NCBI RefSeq assembly: GCF_003096635.1
Contig: NZ_QEKV01000010.1
Span: forward strand, 1 to 57,975
DNA: 57,975 nucleotides
Origin: Ezakiella coagulans
GTDB taxonomy: Bacteria; Bacillota; Clostridia; Tissierellales; Peptoniphilaceae
Direction: 5' to 3'
The position numbers and the translations under genes are program-made. The notes beneath the pieces were generated by a model, which did not search any database, was not told the origin of the DNA, and saw only the letters and a list, made by a program, of their open reading frames with translations. Shown here in pieces: positions 7,566 to 16,708 of the stretch (the stretch's first letter is position 1; the number at the start of each line of letters is the position of its first letter).

Positions 7566-8006
7566 TTATTTATTCTTCCTATCCTTGAACGGTTTATTGT
7601 TCAGTTTCGGATCCAAATCCTGTTCTATTTTTCCGGCTATAAGTTTTACTCCGTTCCAAATTACAAGAAGCACAACTATAGCGGTCACAAAGTCATACAT
7701 ATATGACAATTCAAAATGCTTATAAACAAAAATCGATAATATAATTCCTACAATAGTCGAAATAAATGCCGTTATACTTCCAATATTTATAATCCTATTT
7801 CTTGTAATCGGATTTTGCAAAGGTGCTGTTTTAAAAGCGATACCTTCGCCATTTGTCTTTCTAAAAATTATTCCGCCGGCAAGTATCGAAGCATAAGTAA
7901 GTAGTACGAGTCCACGTCCCTTTTCATTGTCGGTCTCGCCGAATGGAACGAATATAACCATTATAAAATAAATAACTACAAGAGCTATAAGTAATTTTTT
8001 TGCCAT
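7566..8006 (-). CDS. Hypothetical integral membrane protein, 146 aa
   Basis: This 146-residue protein has about four hydrophobic helices: residues 4-20, 34-48, 75-95 and 100-120. It has a charged loop around 50-70 and a Lys/Asp-rich C-terminal tail ending KDRKNK. I do not recognise the family; the layout recalls small DUF2178-like membrane proteins but no diagnostic motif is visible. It lies 10 bases downstream of the msrAB stop codon and just upstream of the 45-aa gene, so all three may be one transcript closed by the terminator at 7388-7411. Confidence 0.75.
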   Translation of the reverse strand: MAKKLLIALVVIYFIMVIFVPFGETDNEKGRGLVLLTYASILAGGIIFRKTNGEGIAFKTAPLQNPITRNRIINIGSITAFISTIVGIILSIFVYKHFELSYMYDFVTAIVVLLVIWNGVKLIAGKIEQDLDPKLNNKPFKDRKNK

Positions 8007-8016
8007 AAAAATCGAG

Positions 8017-8964
8017 CTATTCCACGAGTGGAATATAATCCTCGTAACCCTCCTCTTTCATTTTTTCTAAAGGTATAAACCTTAGTGCTACACCGTTTAT
8101 ACAATATCTAAGACCGCCTTTTTCACTCGGACCATCGTTAAAAACATGTCCCAAATGATTATCGCCTCCGCTACTTCTTACTTCAGTTCTCAGCATACCG
8201 TGTGAAGAGTCTTTTTTGTAAATAACATTCTTTGAAAGTATCGGTTTTGAAAAACTCGGCCAACCACAACCCGCATCAAATTTTTCACTCGATGAGAAAA
8301 GCGGTTCACCTGTCAGTTTGTCAACGTAAATTCCACTTCTGTATTCTTCGTTCAAATCGCTTGTGTGCGGATGTTCCGTTCCATTCTCACGCATAACTCT
8401 GTAAGATATTTCATCTAAATCTTTTTTTACTTCTTCATCTGATGGATTTTTATAATCCCGTTCGTCCAAAGGATTATAAGCAAGTTCAAGATTTATATGA
8501 CAATATCCTCCGGGATTTTTTGTGAGATAATCTTGGTGATATTCCTCTGCTTTTATAAAATTCTTCAAAGGAATAACCTCAACCGCAATTTCACCGTGAA
8601 TTTTCTCTTCGTAATCAAATATCTTTTTTATAACTTTTAAATCATAATCTGTAGTATAATAAATTCCTGTTCTATACTGTCTTCCAATATCGTTTCCCTG
8701 TCTATTTAAACTCTTAGGATCAATAACTCTAAAGTAATGTAATAAAATTTCTTCCAGTGATAAAATTGAAAAATCATATAAAATTTTAACCGTTTCCGCG
8801 TGGTCAGTTTCTTTAACCTTCCTATAATTGGTGTCTATAGAATTTCCATTTGCATATCCGACAGTAGTCTTTATAACACCCGGAATTCTTTTAAAATATC
8901 CTTCCATACCCCAAAAGCAACCACCGGCAAGATATATTGTCCTATAATTATTTATTCCTGACAC
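8017..8964 (-). CDS. msrAB: Bifunctional methionine sulfoxide reductase MsrA-MsrB
   Basis: This fused enzyme reduces both epimers of methionine sulfoxide in proteins, repairing oxidative damage. The MsrA domain (about 1-160) has the catalytic GCFWG near the N-terminus and the GYANG, HAETV and YHQDYL motifs. The MsrB domain (about 180-310) has CGWPSF, a DxxLGHVFNDGP-like segment and the catalytic Cys in GLRYCING. I chose the GTG at 8964, which has AGAGGGG a few bases upstream. The longer ATG frame from 8997 would include a TATAAT at 8987-8992 that is probably this gene's -10 box. No signal peptide is present, so it is cytoplasmic. Domain order A-B is common in Firmicutes. Confidence 0.93.
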   Translation of the reverse strand: MSGINNYRTIYLAGGCFWGMEGYFKRIPGVIKTTVGYANGNSIDTNYRKVKETDHAETVKILYDFSILSLEEILLHYFRVIDPKSLNRQGNDIGRQYRTGIYYTTDYDLKVIKKIFDYEEKIHGEIAVEVIPLKNFIKAEEYHQDYLTKNPGGYCHINLELAYNPLDERDYKNPSDEEVKKDLDEISYRVMRENGTEHPHTSDLNEEYRSGIYVDKLTGEPLFSSSEKFDAGCGWPSFSKPILSKNVIYKKDSSHGMLRTEVRSSGGDNHLGHVFNDGPSEKGGLRYCINGVALRFIPLEKMKEEGYEDYIPLVE

Positions 8965-9080
8965 ATATATCACCCCTCTTAAATAAATTATACCCATCCG
9001 AATGCTATTTAAACGAAAAGTTAGTTTATATCTATTTCATACTATTTATTAATATCGACCCTATAAAATAAAATATGTAT

Positions 9081-9290
9081 TAAAAAAAGCCACCCTCTCG
9101 CATAGGTGACTTTTTTTAGTAGGAGTTAGGCCCATCTAGCTTGAGCCTAATATCATGAAAAAAATTTAGTGTCCGAGGTTTCCCTCGTAAACAAAATAAT
9201 AGGAGTACATTTATTATTATATCCTAAAAATTGTATTTTATGATTACAAATTAATTACACTTGCAAAATAATTATTTTACCAAATTACTG
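9081..9290 (+). repeat. AATAGGAGTACA repeat, copy C (first of a tandem pair)
   Basis: Order of elements: terminator-like hairpin (CCACC/GGTG, 9091-9110), TAGGAGT (9119-9126), hairpin TTAGGC/GCCTAA (9126-9150), ATCATGAAAAAAA (9152-9164), hairpin CGAGG/CCTCG (9174-9187), AATAGGAGTACA (9198-9209), ATTATTATATCC, and a tail with TTACA words. The next 200 bases repeat this order at about 80% identity. No gene lies in 8965-9488. Confidence 0.75.
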
Positions 9291-9291
9291 T

Positions 9292-9488
9292 ATGAAAAAA
9301 GCCGCCCTCTCGCATAGGCGACTTTAGTCAATAGGAGTTAGGCTCATCTAGCCTGAGCCTAATATCATGAAAAAATTTAGTGTGGGGGGCTTCCCCCATA
9401 ACAAAACAATAGGAGTACATTTATTATTATATCCATAAAAACATGTTTTGTGATTACAAATACATTACACTTGCAATATTTTTATTTT
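9292..9488 (+). repeat. AATAGGAGTACA repeat, copy D (second of a tandem pair)
   Basis: This is a near copy of 9081-9290. Its first hairpin has CCGCC/GGCG where copy C has CCACC/GGTG, a compensatory pair change. The second hairpin is extended to TTAGGCTCA/TGAGCCTAA. The third is a G6/C5 stem (9384-9397) replacing CGAGG/CCTCG. AATAGGAGTACA is at 9408-9419. It ends at the stop codon of the ChrA gene. Confidence 0.75.
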
Positions 9489-10055
9489 TTATACTGCCTC
9501 ATCTTTTTCCGGCTCATCTTTTTTTAAGAAAAATCCTATCGCACCCACACCAATAAGAGTAATTATTGGGTGAATCTCAAAGAGCGCAGTCATTAAAACA
9601 GTAATAATCATAAGAAAAATTGTGAGAAAATTCTTCTTTATATTCTTTAAAAGATCTATAAAACTCATAAGTATCAGTGCCAAAACGGCTGGCTTTGTAC
9701 CTTCCATAAATTTTAAAACATATACATTTTCCTTATACTTATTAAAAAGTGTTGAAAGAAAAAGTATCGCCAAAAAACTCGGAAGAACAACTCCGACAAA
9801 TGCGACAACTGCTCCGATATTTCCGGCAATTTGTCCCGCCTGTGCAATTGAAAGATTTACAGCTAAAGCTCCCGGTGTTGTTTGAGCAACCACAAGACTG
9901 TCCATAAATTCTTCTTCAGTTGCAAGTTTCCTGCCAACAAGTTCACGTTTCATAACAAGAATCATCCCATATCCGCCACCAAAACTTATTACACCGATTT
10001 TAAAAAACACGAGAAAAAGCTTTAATAATTTTTTTAAATCAAATTTCTTCTTCAT
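9489..10055 (-). CDS. chrA: Chromate transporter (CHR family) half-subunit
   Basis: This 188-residue membrane protein is one half of a split CHR-family transporter. Short-chain CHR proteins work in pairs and export chromate or related oxyanions with proton exchange; the true substrate here cannot be read from sequence. The N-terminal hallmark FKIGVISFGGGYGM and the later TTPGALAVN motif are present, followed by several hydrophobic helices. The start ATG overlaps the stop of the partner gene by 4 bases (ATGA), so the pair is translationally coupled. A short charged tail (KKDEPEKDEAV) ends the protein. Confidence 0.9.
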   Translation of the reverse strand: MKKKFDLKKLLKLFLVFFKIGVISFGGGYGMILVMKRELVGRKLATEEEFMDSLVVAQTTPGALAVNLSIAQAGQIAGNIGAVVAFVGVVLPSFLAILFLSTLFNKYKENVYVLKFMEGTKPAVLALILMSFIDLLKNIKKNFLTIFLMIITVLMTALFEIHPIITLIGVGAIGFFLKKDEPEKDEAV

Positions 10056-10561
10056 AATAAAATATTAGCTCCTCCCATCAAAAATATAACCAAAATAGGA
10101 TGCACCTTGTTTGTCATCAAAAGAATCATTGAAATTGCAAAATAGGAAATATTTTTCACATCAAATGTCGACTCTTTTCCAAGAAGAAAAACAGCAGCAA
10201 GCACAAATCCTAAAACTGCGGGTCTAAGTCCATCAAAAATTTTTATCTTGAGAGGATTGTTTTTATATTTCGTCAAAGTCTTCATAAATATTAATAATAT
10301 CAAAAGACTCGGTAAAGAAACTGCAATTGTTGAAATTAACGCTCCTAAAAATCCACCATTGTCTTTTCCGATAAACGTTGCTGCATTTATCGCAAAACTT
10401 CCAGGTGTCATTTGTGAAATTGTCATAATCTCGAGAAATCTATCGTTTGTAATTATACCTGATCTTATAAACTCCTTTTCAAAAAGAGGAAGCATCGCAT
10501 ATCCTCCACCGAAACTGAAAAGCCCTATCATAAAAAACTTTTTAAATAATGTCCATAACAT
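10052..10561 (-). CDS. chrA: Chromate transporter (CHR family) half-subunit
   Basis: This 169-residue partner of the preceding protein is encoded first in the operon. It shows the same family hallmarks, FFMIGLFSFGGGYAMLP at the N-terminus and MTPGSFAINAATF later, with about five or six hydrophobic helices. The two halves are homologous to each other, as in other paired short-chain CHR systems, and together form the equivalent of one long ChrA. The gene starts about 390 bases from dnaA and is transcribed away from it. Confidence 0.9.
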   Translation of the reverse strand: MLWTLFKKFFMIGLFSFGGGYAMLPLFEKEFIRSGIITNDRFLEIMTISQMTPGSFAINAATFIGKDNGGFLGALISTIAVSLPSLLILLIFMKTLTKYKNNPLKIKIFDGLRPAVLGFVLAAVFLLGKESTFDVKNISYFAISMILLMTNKVHPILVIFLMGGANILL

Positions 10562-10669
10562 TTAAATCACCGCCTTCATTATATTTAAAAATACTTTGAG
10601 TGTCAAATTAAAGATATAGACAATATGAATTTTAATTTCAATTATTTTCACCAAAAACAGTTTTTTTGC

Positions 10670-10698
10670 TTGTAAAAATATACCGAATATGGTATAAT
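10670..10698 (+). promoter_or_regulatory. dnaA promoter
   Basis: TTGTAA (10670-10675), a 17-bp spacer and TATAAT (10693-10698) lie about 255 bases upstream of dnaA. The long leader holds all five DnaA boxes of this cluster, which would allow autoregulation. Confidence 0.65.
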
Positions 10699-10738
10699 CA
10701 TTGTGGAATAAGTTGAATAAATTTATGATTTTACATGG

Positions 10739-10938
10739 TTATCAACAAGCTTTCTGTGGAAAACTGTGGATAACTTTCATATTTTCTATAAAATCAATAC
10801 AAATATTTAAATTTCAACTTTTGAATGTACTTTTTCAGAAAAAATCTGTACGTATTTTACAGATTTTTAATGTGTATTTAAAACTTTATTGGAGTAAGAT
10901 GTGGATAACTTTTGACAGTTGTTAAAAAGTTTTCCACA
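10739..10938. other. oriC part 1: DnaA-box cluster upstream of dnaA
   Basis: There are five DnaA-box matches: TTATCAACA (10739-10747, plus), TTTTCCACA (10755-10763, minus), TTATCCACA (10765-10773, minus), TTATCCACA (10900-10908, minus) and TTTTCCACA (10930-10938, plus). The interval 10774-10899 is AT-rich and carries no credible gene. Clusters on both sides of dnaA are typical of bipartite Firmicutes origins. Confidence 0.88.
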
Positions 10939-10952
10939 GGTATGGATAAGAT

Positions 10953-12281
10953 ATGAAAGCAAGTCAAATTTGGTATTTAGTTTTAAAAGAAATAGAAAAA
11001 AATTACTTTTTGAGTAACACCAGCTATCTAAGCTTTATACAGGTGCTTACTCCTATTTGTGTTAAGGATAATTTTTTAGTTATTATGGGGCCGAATCTTT
11101 TTACAATAAATATTGTTAAAAGAAAGTACGCCGACTTTATAGATTCATGTGTAAAAGCTGTCAAACCGGAACTTTCATTTTTACTTATTTCTCCGGAAGA
11201 TGCCGAAAACTATGAAGCTGAAGAATATGAAAGAAGGCTTCCCGAAGAGAATCTTGAAAAACCTCAATTAAATCCTAAATTCACATTTGAAAATTTCATA
11301 GTTGGCAAATCAAACTCATATGCACATGCAACTGCTTTTGCAATTTCTCAAAATCCGGGAAGAGCTTTCAATCCATTTTTTATTTACGGAAAAAGCGGAC
11401 TTGGTAAAACTCACTTGATTCAGGCGATTGCACATGAAATTTTGAAAAATAATCCGAACTACAAGCTTTGGTATGTTTCGGCGGAGCAATTTACAAATGA
11501 ACTCGTTCACTCAATAAAATCCGGTAAGAACGAGGTTTTCAGACAAAGATACAGAAATTTAGACTGTCTTATGATAGACGATATTCAATTTCTCGAGGAC
11601 AAAGAAGGAATCCAAGGAGAGTTTTTCCATACATTCAATCAACTCTTCAGTAACGGTTCCCAAATTGTCATCGCATCAGATCGACTACCAAGGGAAATAA
11701 AATCTTTATCTGACAGACTTACAACCCGCTTTGAATCCGGAGTTGTAGTTGACGTGGTGATGCCTGATTTGGAAACAAGGGTTGCAATTCTTCAAAGTTT
11801 GAATGAACTTGAAAAATACGAAATCCCTGATCATATAATCGGTCTTTTGGCGGCAAATGTCGACACTTCAATAAGAGAACTTGAAGGCTCTTTGAGACGA
11901 GTGAACGCTTATGCTGTTTTGGGAAATGAGGAACCGAGCGAGCAGATTGTAAATCGCGTTTTGGAGCAAATGAAACTGGAAAAAGTTCAAAATGCACCGA
12001 TTGAACCGATAACAATAATTGAGAAAGTGGCACAGGAGTTTGATGTAAAATGTGAAGACATCAGAGGCAGAAGAAAGACAAATGAAATAACAATTGCCCG
12101 ACATGTTTCAATGTATATAACGCGTGAACTCACAAATCTCAGTTATCCTGCAATAGGATACGAATTCGGTCGTGACCATTCATCGGTAATTTATGCCTGT
12201 GATAAAATAAAAGAACTAACAACAAAGGACAAATCATTAAAACGTCGTATTGACAAGCTCATAAAAGAAATAAAAAAATAA
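10953..12281 (+). CDS. dnaA: Chromosomal replication initiator DnaA
   Basis: This 442-residue AAA+ protein binds DnaA boxes and opens oriC. Domain I occupies about 1-85. Domain III (about 105-320) has Walker A GKSGLGKTH, Walker B CLMIDDIQFLEDKEG, sensor SDRLPREI and the arginine-finger region SRLTTRFESG-like (SDRLTTRFESG). Domain IV (about 345-442) has the DNA-binding signature GRDHSSVIYACDKI. The linker domain II is short. The ATG at 10953 has only a weak ribosome site, and a DnaA box (10930-10938) sits 14 bases upstream, consistent with self-repression. DnaA boxes flank the gene on both sides. Confidence 0.98.
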   Translation: MKASQIWYLVLKEIEKNYFLSNTSYLSFIQVLTPICVKDNFLVIMGPNLFTINIVKRKYADFIDSCVKAVKPELSFLLISPEDAENYEAEEYERRLPEENLEKPQLNPKFTFENFIVGKSNSYAHATAFAISQNPGRAFNPFFIYGKSGLGKTHLIQAIAHEILKNNPNYKLWYVSAEQFTNELVHSIKSGKNEVFRQRYRNLDCLMIDDIQFLEDKEGIQGEFFHTFNQLFSNGSQIVIASDRLPREIKSLSDRLTTRFESGVVVDVVMPDLETRVAILQSLNELEKYEIPDHIIGLLAANVDTSIRELEGSLRRVNAYAVLGNEEPSEQIVNRVLEQMKLEKVQNAPIEPITIIEKVAQEFDVKCEDIRGRRKTNEITIARHVSMYITRELTNLSYPAIGYEFGRDHSSVIYACDKIKELTTKDKSLKRRIDKLIKEIKK

Positions 12282-12412
12282 TTATAAACATGTTTTTTTG
12301 AATTTTTTAGAATTATAAACATGCACTTTGTCCATTTTATGTAGTTTGATGCTGTTTTTAACATTATAAACATCCCCTACTACTAATACTATTTTGTATA
12401 TATATTAATAAG
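12282..12412 (+). other. oriC part 2: variant DnaA boxes, DnaA-trio and unwinding region
   Basis: Three direct copies of TTATAAACA occur at 12282-12290, 12313-12321 and 12364-12372. They match the DnaA box except A for C at position six. The third is followed by TCCCC and then TACTACTAATACTA (12378-12391), whose complement reads 3'-GAT-GAT-TAT-GAT-5', the DnaA-trio pattern. An AT-only tract (12398-12411) follows. This is the basal-unwinding arrangement known from Bacillus, in the expected dnaA-dnaN gap. Assignment is by pattern. Confidence 0.75.
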
Positions 12413-12461
12413 CCCCAAACTCATCGGGGAATTCTTAAATTTTTAAATCGAGGTGACAATT

Positions 12462-13550
12462 ATGAAATTTAAGGTAAAAACAAGCGATCTAGTTGAATCT
12501 ATTAGAATTGCAACCAGAGGTGTTTCTAAAGCCGCCGGCTCAAATGTTTTGGAGGGTATTTTATTTGAGGCTAAAGATAAGGTTTTGACACTTTTCGCAA
12601 CAGACTTACGAATTTCCATTAGAACTGTTCTTCCATGTGAAGTATATGAAGATGGTATTTTTGTTTTAAATTCGAATTTAATTTCAGAAATCGCAAGAAA
12701 GATGCAGGGAGAATACTGCGATGTAACTATTGACGAGAATATTTGCGAGGTAAAAAGCGGCAGAAGCGTTTTAAAGTTTGCTGCTCTTGAATCGAAAGAT
12801 TTCCCACCGTTCCCGACTCTTGCCGAAGAAGGCTCTCTAAAGGTAAAGGGAGAAGATTTTGTAGAACTTATTCAAAAGTCAAAAGTTTCCGTATCGCTTG
12901 ATGAAAACAGATTGATTTACACCGGAATCAAGTTTGAATCTAAAGACGGATTTTTGACTGCAACTGCTCTTGACGGCTATAGAATAAGTCTTACGAGAAA
13001 AAAGACCGACGAAAATAAAGACATTCACTTTATAGTTCCGTCTTCAACTTTATATGATGTTGAAAAGCTCATAACCGACGGCGACGATGTTCTTATAAGA
13101 ACAAGTGAAAGTCATGCAATGATAAGTTTCGGAAGAACTGATATTTACACAAGGCTTTTTGAAGGTGAATTTTTTGATTTTAAACCGCTGATTTTAACAG
13201 AGGGAAAAACGGAGGTTACAATCGACAGAAAGGCACTTTCAGACGCTTTGGACAGAGCGATGATTATTGCAAAAGGCAACATAAATATGGTAAGGCTTAC
13301 AATAACAGACGGCAATATGAATCTTATGAGTAAAGGTTCTATTGGGGAAACAAACGACGATATTGAAATTGAAAAGACCGGAGAAGATCTTTTGATTGCA
13401 TTTAACCCGAGATATCTTCGTGATGGAATTAATATTTTCGAAGATGACAAAATAAAATTGTTGTTTACGGAAAGTACAAATGCAGCGACGATTTATGGGG
13501 TTAAAGATATTGTATTTACTTATATTGTGCTCCCGGTGAGGTTGCAATAA
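12462..13550 (+). CDS. dnaN: DNA polymerase III beta subunit (sliding clamp)
   Basis: This 362-residue clamp forms a ring-shaped dimer that tethers the replicative polymerase and repair factors to DNA. Three repeated clamp folds of about 120 residues each are apparent, ending in the typical IVLPVRL-like C-terminus (YIVLPVRLQ). I chose the ATG at 12462 because AGGTGA lies 6 bases upstream; a GTG nine bases earlier falls inside that ribosome site. The stop codon overlaps the start of yaaA by one base. It is the first gene of a long co-directional run with no terminator until 28538. Confidence 0.97.
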   Translation: MKFKVKTSDLVESIRIATRGVSKAAGSNVLEGILFEAKDKVLTLFATDLRISIRTVLPCEVYEDGIFVLNSNLISEIARKMQGEYCDVTIDENICEVKSGRSVLKFAALESKDFPPFPTLAEEGSLKVKGEDFVELIQKSKVSVSLDENRLIYTGIKFESKDGFLTATALDGYRISLTRKKTDENKDIHFIVPSSTLYDVEKLITDGDDVLIRTSESHAMISFGRTDIYTRLFEGEFFDFKPLILTEGKTEVTIDRKALSDALDRAMIIAKGNINMVRLTITDGNMNLMSKGSIGETNDDIEIEKTGEDLLIAFNPRYLRDGINIFEDDKIKLLFTESTNAATIYGVKDIVFTYIVLPVRLQ

Positions 13551-13762
13551 TGGATATAAAAGTAAAAGAAAACACGGAGCTTAAGAATCTTTTGAAGTTG
13601 GCTAATCTTGTTTCATCCGGAGGGGAAGCAAAATATGCCATTTTGGAAGGAGAAGTCGTTTTAAACGGCGAAGTGACAAATGTTATCAGAAAAAAACTTA
13701 AAAACGGCGATGTTGTCGAGTTTAACGGAGAGATTCTTAAAGTTGTAACAGATGGAAATTAA
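13550..13762 (+). CDS. yaaA: S4-domain RNA-binding protein YaaA
   Basis: This 70-residue protein consists of one S4 RNA-binding domain: the LKNLLKLANLVSSGGEAKYAILEGEVVLNGEV-type helix-turn-strand core and the NGDVVEF segment. The homologue between dnaN and recF in Bacillus has been linked to ribosome/RNA interaction. The ATG shares its A with the dnaN stop codon and the 3' end overlaps recF by 11 bases. This tight packing in the conserved origin cluster supports translational coupling and the assignment. Confidence 0.92.
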   Translation: MDIKVKENTELKNLLKLANLVSSGGEAKYAILEGEVVLNGEVTNVIRKKLKNGDVVEFNGEILKVVTDGN

Positions 13763-14789
13763 AGAACTTGTGTTATATAATTTCAGAAATTTTCACTACG
13801 AAAAGGCGAAACTTTCGGGCGGACTCAATTTGATTCTTGGAAAAAACGGAGCCGGAAAGACAAATTTTCTCGAGGCATTGAGTTTCATTTATTCCGGCAA
13901 AGGTTTCGGCGATCCCGCAAGCGAGGTGCTTATGCACAATGCTGAAAAAGGCGGAGTTATGGCGGAGTTTCATGAAGGCGTGAGGGATTTAAGGAAAGTT
14001 TTATATGTTGAAGAATCCGGATTCAAAAGGGAGATGAACAACAAACCTGTTGGAAGAATTTCAACTTTCAGAACCCACAACATCGTTCAGTTTCTTCCGT
14101 ATGATACGCTTTTAATAGACGGCAGCCCGGAGATCAGAAGAAGGTTTTTTGATGAAATTATTTCAACAGTAAGTGCTGAGTATGAGAAAAATTTACGCGA
14201 TTATTATAAAATTTTGAAGTTTCGGAATAATTATCTCAAAACTTATTCAAATCCATTTAAATTTTTGGATGCACAGGATGAAATGTTTGTGGATTTAAAC
14301 AAAAAAATTGATGAAATGAGAAAAAAATATGTAGAACTCATTTTAAAACGTGCGAAAGTTCATCTTTATGATATAGAAAATTCTTGGAATATGAATTTGA
14401 GTGTGGAAAATTCGTGGGATATAAATGAGCCGATGAAATTTAGAGAGAGCGTTAAAAATGAAGATTTGAGACGTCGTGTCACCACTTGGGGCGTTTCGAA
14501 GGACGACATATTGATAGATTTTAACGGCAAGTATGCAAAATATACGGCGAGTCGCGGTCAAAAAAGAGCGGTTGTAATTGCTCTGAAGCTCGCGAGTTTG
14601 GATTTATACAATAAGCTTTCAAAAAAAGAGACGATTCTTCTTTTGGACGATTTGTTGTATGAATTTGATTTAAAGAGGGATAAAAGCGTGGCTGATAAAA
14701 TAAGAGGCTATCGTGCTTTTGTGACTTCAACCAAGGAAGTCGATTCGGATAATGTTATTTTAATTGAAAAAGGAAAGGTAATTGGTTAG
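13752..14789 (+). CDS. recF: DNA replication and repair protein RecF
   Basis: This 345-residue SMC-like ATPase, with RecO and RecR, loads RecA on gapped single-stranded DNA. Walker A is [11 protein letters not shown] (about 30-40), the ABC-type signature is in ASRGQKRAV (about 255), and Walker B is [11 protein letters not shown] (about 295-305). The length is close to the usual 360-370. It overlaps yaaA and precedes gyrB by 5 bases, the classical origin order dnaA-dnaN-yaaA-recF-gyrB-gyrA. Confidence 0.96.
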   Translation: MEIKELVLYNFRNFHYEKAKLSGGLNLILGKNGAGKTNFLEALSFIYSGKGFGDPASEVLMHNAEKGGVMAEFHEGVRDLRKVLYVEESGFKREMNNKPVGRISTFRTHNIVQFLPYDTLLIDGSPEIRRRFFDEIISTVSAEYEKNLRDYYKILKFRNNYLKTYSNPFKFLDAQDEMFVDLNKKIDEMRKKYVELILKRAKVHLYDIENSWNMNLSVENSWDINEPMKFRESVKNEDLRRRVTTWGVSKDDILIDFNGKYAKYTASRGQKRAVVIALKLASLDLYNKLSKKETILLLDDLLYEFDLKRDKSVADKIRGYRAFVTSTKEVDSDNVILIEKGKVIG

Positions 14790-14794
14790 TATTT

Positions 14795-16699
14795 ATGGCA
14801 AATAGTGAATATAAAGCGGAATCGATTCAGGTTCTGGAAGGTCTTGAACCTGTACGTTTAAGACCTGGTATGTATATCGGCTCAACTTCTGAAAGAGGTC
14901 TTCATCATTTGGTTTATGAAGTTGTTGACAACTCAATCGATGAAGCACTTGCAGGAAGATGCGACGAGATAAAAGTTACATTGAATAAGGACGGGTCAGT
15001 TACTGTTGTTGATGACGGTAGCGGTATTCCTACGGAAATTCACCCAAAAACAGGAAAGAGTACTGTTGAGACAGTTCTCACAATTTTGCATGCAGGCGGA
15101 AAATTTAACAATGATGCATACAAGGTTTCGGGAGGACTTCACGGTGTTGGGGTCAGTGTTGTAAACGCACTGAGTGAATGGCTTATAGCGACTGTAAAAC
15201 GTCACGGCCACATTCATGAACAACATTTTGCAAGGGGAAAAGCGATAAGCGAACTTGAAATTGTCGGAGATACCGATGAAACGGGTACAACAATTCAGTT
15301 CTTACCGGACAAGGATATTTTCGACACTGTTGAGTTTGACTTTGACACTCTCGAAGACAGAATGAGAGAAATGGCGTTTTTAAATAAGGGAGTTAAACTT
15401 ATTTTAAGAGATGAACGCGGCGACAAAGAAAGAGAAAAGGTTTTTAAATACGACGGTGGAATTATTGAAATGGTAAAGTATTTAAATAAATCGAAAACTC
15501 CTCTTGTCGAAGATATAATTTATATGGACGAAGAAAGAGACGGTCAGGAAGTTGAAATAGCACTTCAATATACAGATGGTTACAGTGAAAATATTATTTC
15601 TTTTGCAAATAATATTCACACTCCTGAAGGCGGAACTCATCTTTCCGGTTTTAGAACGGCTCTTACAAGAATCATAAATGATTACGGCAGAAAAAATAAA
15701 ATTTTAAAGGATAATGAACCGAATCTTTCAGGAGATGATGCGAGAGAAGGTTTGACAGGGGTTATAAGTGTTAAACTTCCGCAACCGCAATTTGAGGGAC
15801 AAACAAAGGCAAAACTCGGAAACAGCGAAACATCGGGAATTGTGAATACAGTTGTCGGAGAAAAACTCGCTCAATTTTTCGAAGAAAATCCAAGAATCGC
15901 GAAACTTATCTTAGACAAAGCTGTAAAGAGTCAAAGGGCTAGAGAAGCCGCAAGAAAAGCTAGGGAAGTTTCAAGAAACAGATCGATTCTTGAATCGACA
16001 GCTCTTCCGGGAAAACTTGCAGAATGTCAATCAAACGACAACAGTATTACGGAAATATTCATAGTCGAAGGGGACTCCGCTGGCGGTAGTGCAAAGCAAG
16101 GTAGAGACAAACACTATCAAGCAATTTTACCGCTTAGAGGAAAAATTATGAATGTTGAGAAGGCAAGACTTGACAAAATTTTGGGTTATCAGGAAATAAA
16201 ATCTATGATTACAGCTTTTGGTACCGGAATCGGAGAAGATTTCGATATCGAAAAGCTGAGATATGGAAAAATTATTATCATGACGGATGCTGATGTCGAC
16301 GGTGCACACATTAGAACACTTCTACTCACATTCTTCTTTAGATATATGAAGGAGCTTATAACAGGCGGGCACGTATATATTGCTCAACCGCCGCTATATA
16401 AGGTTACAAAAGGAAGAAGTGAAAAATATTGCTACTCAGACAAAGAACTCGATGAATATTTAAATGAAATTGGACGTGATGGAATCACGCTTCAACGTTA
16501 CAAAGGTTTGGGGGAAATGAACTTCGACCAACTTTGGGATACCACAATGGATCCTGAAAAGAGAGTTCTTTTGAGAGCAAATATTGAAGATATGGCATAC
16601 AGCGATGAAGTTTTTTCTATGCTGATGGGTGATAAAGTTCAACCTAGACGTGAATTTATAGAAGAAAACGCCAGATATGTTAGCAACTTGGACGTTTAG
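14795..16699 (+). CDS. gyrB: DNA gyrase subunit B
   Basis: This is the ATPase subunit of gyrase, which introduces negative supercoils. It has 634 residues, the usual length for Gram-positive GyrB without the enterobacterial insertion. The GHKL ATPase domain (about 1-220) has [17 protein letters not shown] and [15 protein letters not shown]. The transducer follows, then the Toprim domain with [14 protein letters not shown] and the metal site [13 protein letters not shown]. The C-terminal GyrA-contact region includes [18 protein letters not shown]. Only a weak ribosome site precedes the ATG, so coupling to recF is likely. Confidence 0.98.
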   Translation: MANSEYKAESIQVLEGLEPVRLRPGMYIGSTSERGLHHLVYEVVDNSIDEALAGRCDEIKVTLNKDGSVTVVDDGSGIPTEIHPKTGKSTVETVLTILHAGGKFNNDAYKVSGGLHGVGVSVVNALSEWLIATVKRHGHIHEQHFARGKAISELEIVGDTDETGTTIQFLPDKDIFDTVEFDFDTLEDRMREMAFLNKGVKLILRDERGDKEREKVFKYDGGIIEMVKYLNKSKTPLVEDIIYMDEERDGQEVEIALQYTDGYSENIISFANNIHTPEGGTHLSGFRTALTRIINDYGRKNKILKDNEPNLSGDDAREGLTGVISVKLPQPQFEGQTKAKLGNSETSGIVNTVVGEKLAQFFEENPRIAKLILDKAVKSQRAREAARKAREVSRNRSILESTALPGKLAECQSNDNSITEIFIVEGDSAGGSAKQGRDKHYQAILPLRGKIMNVEKARLDKILGYQEIKSMITAFGTGIGEDFDIEKLRYGKIIIMTDADVDGAHIRTLLLTFFFRYMKELITGGHVYIAQPPLYKVTKGRSEKYCYSDKELDEYLNEIGRDGITLQRYKGLGEMNFDQLWDTTMDPEKRVLLRANIEDMAYSDEVFSMLMGDKVQPRREFIEENARYVSNLDV

Positions 16700-16708
16700 G
16701 AGATAAAT

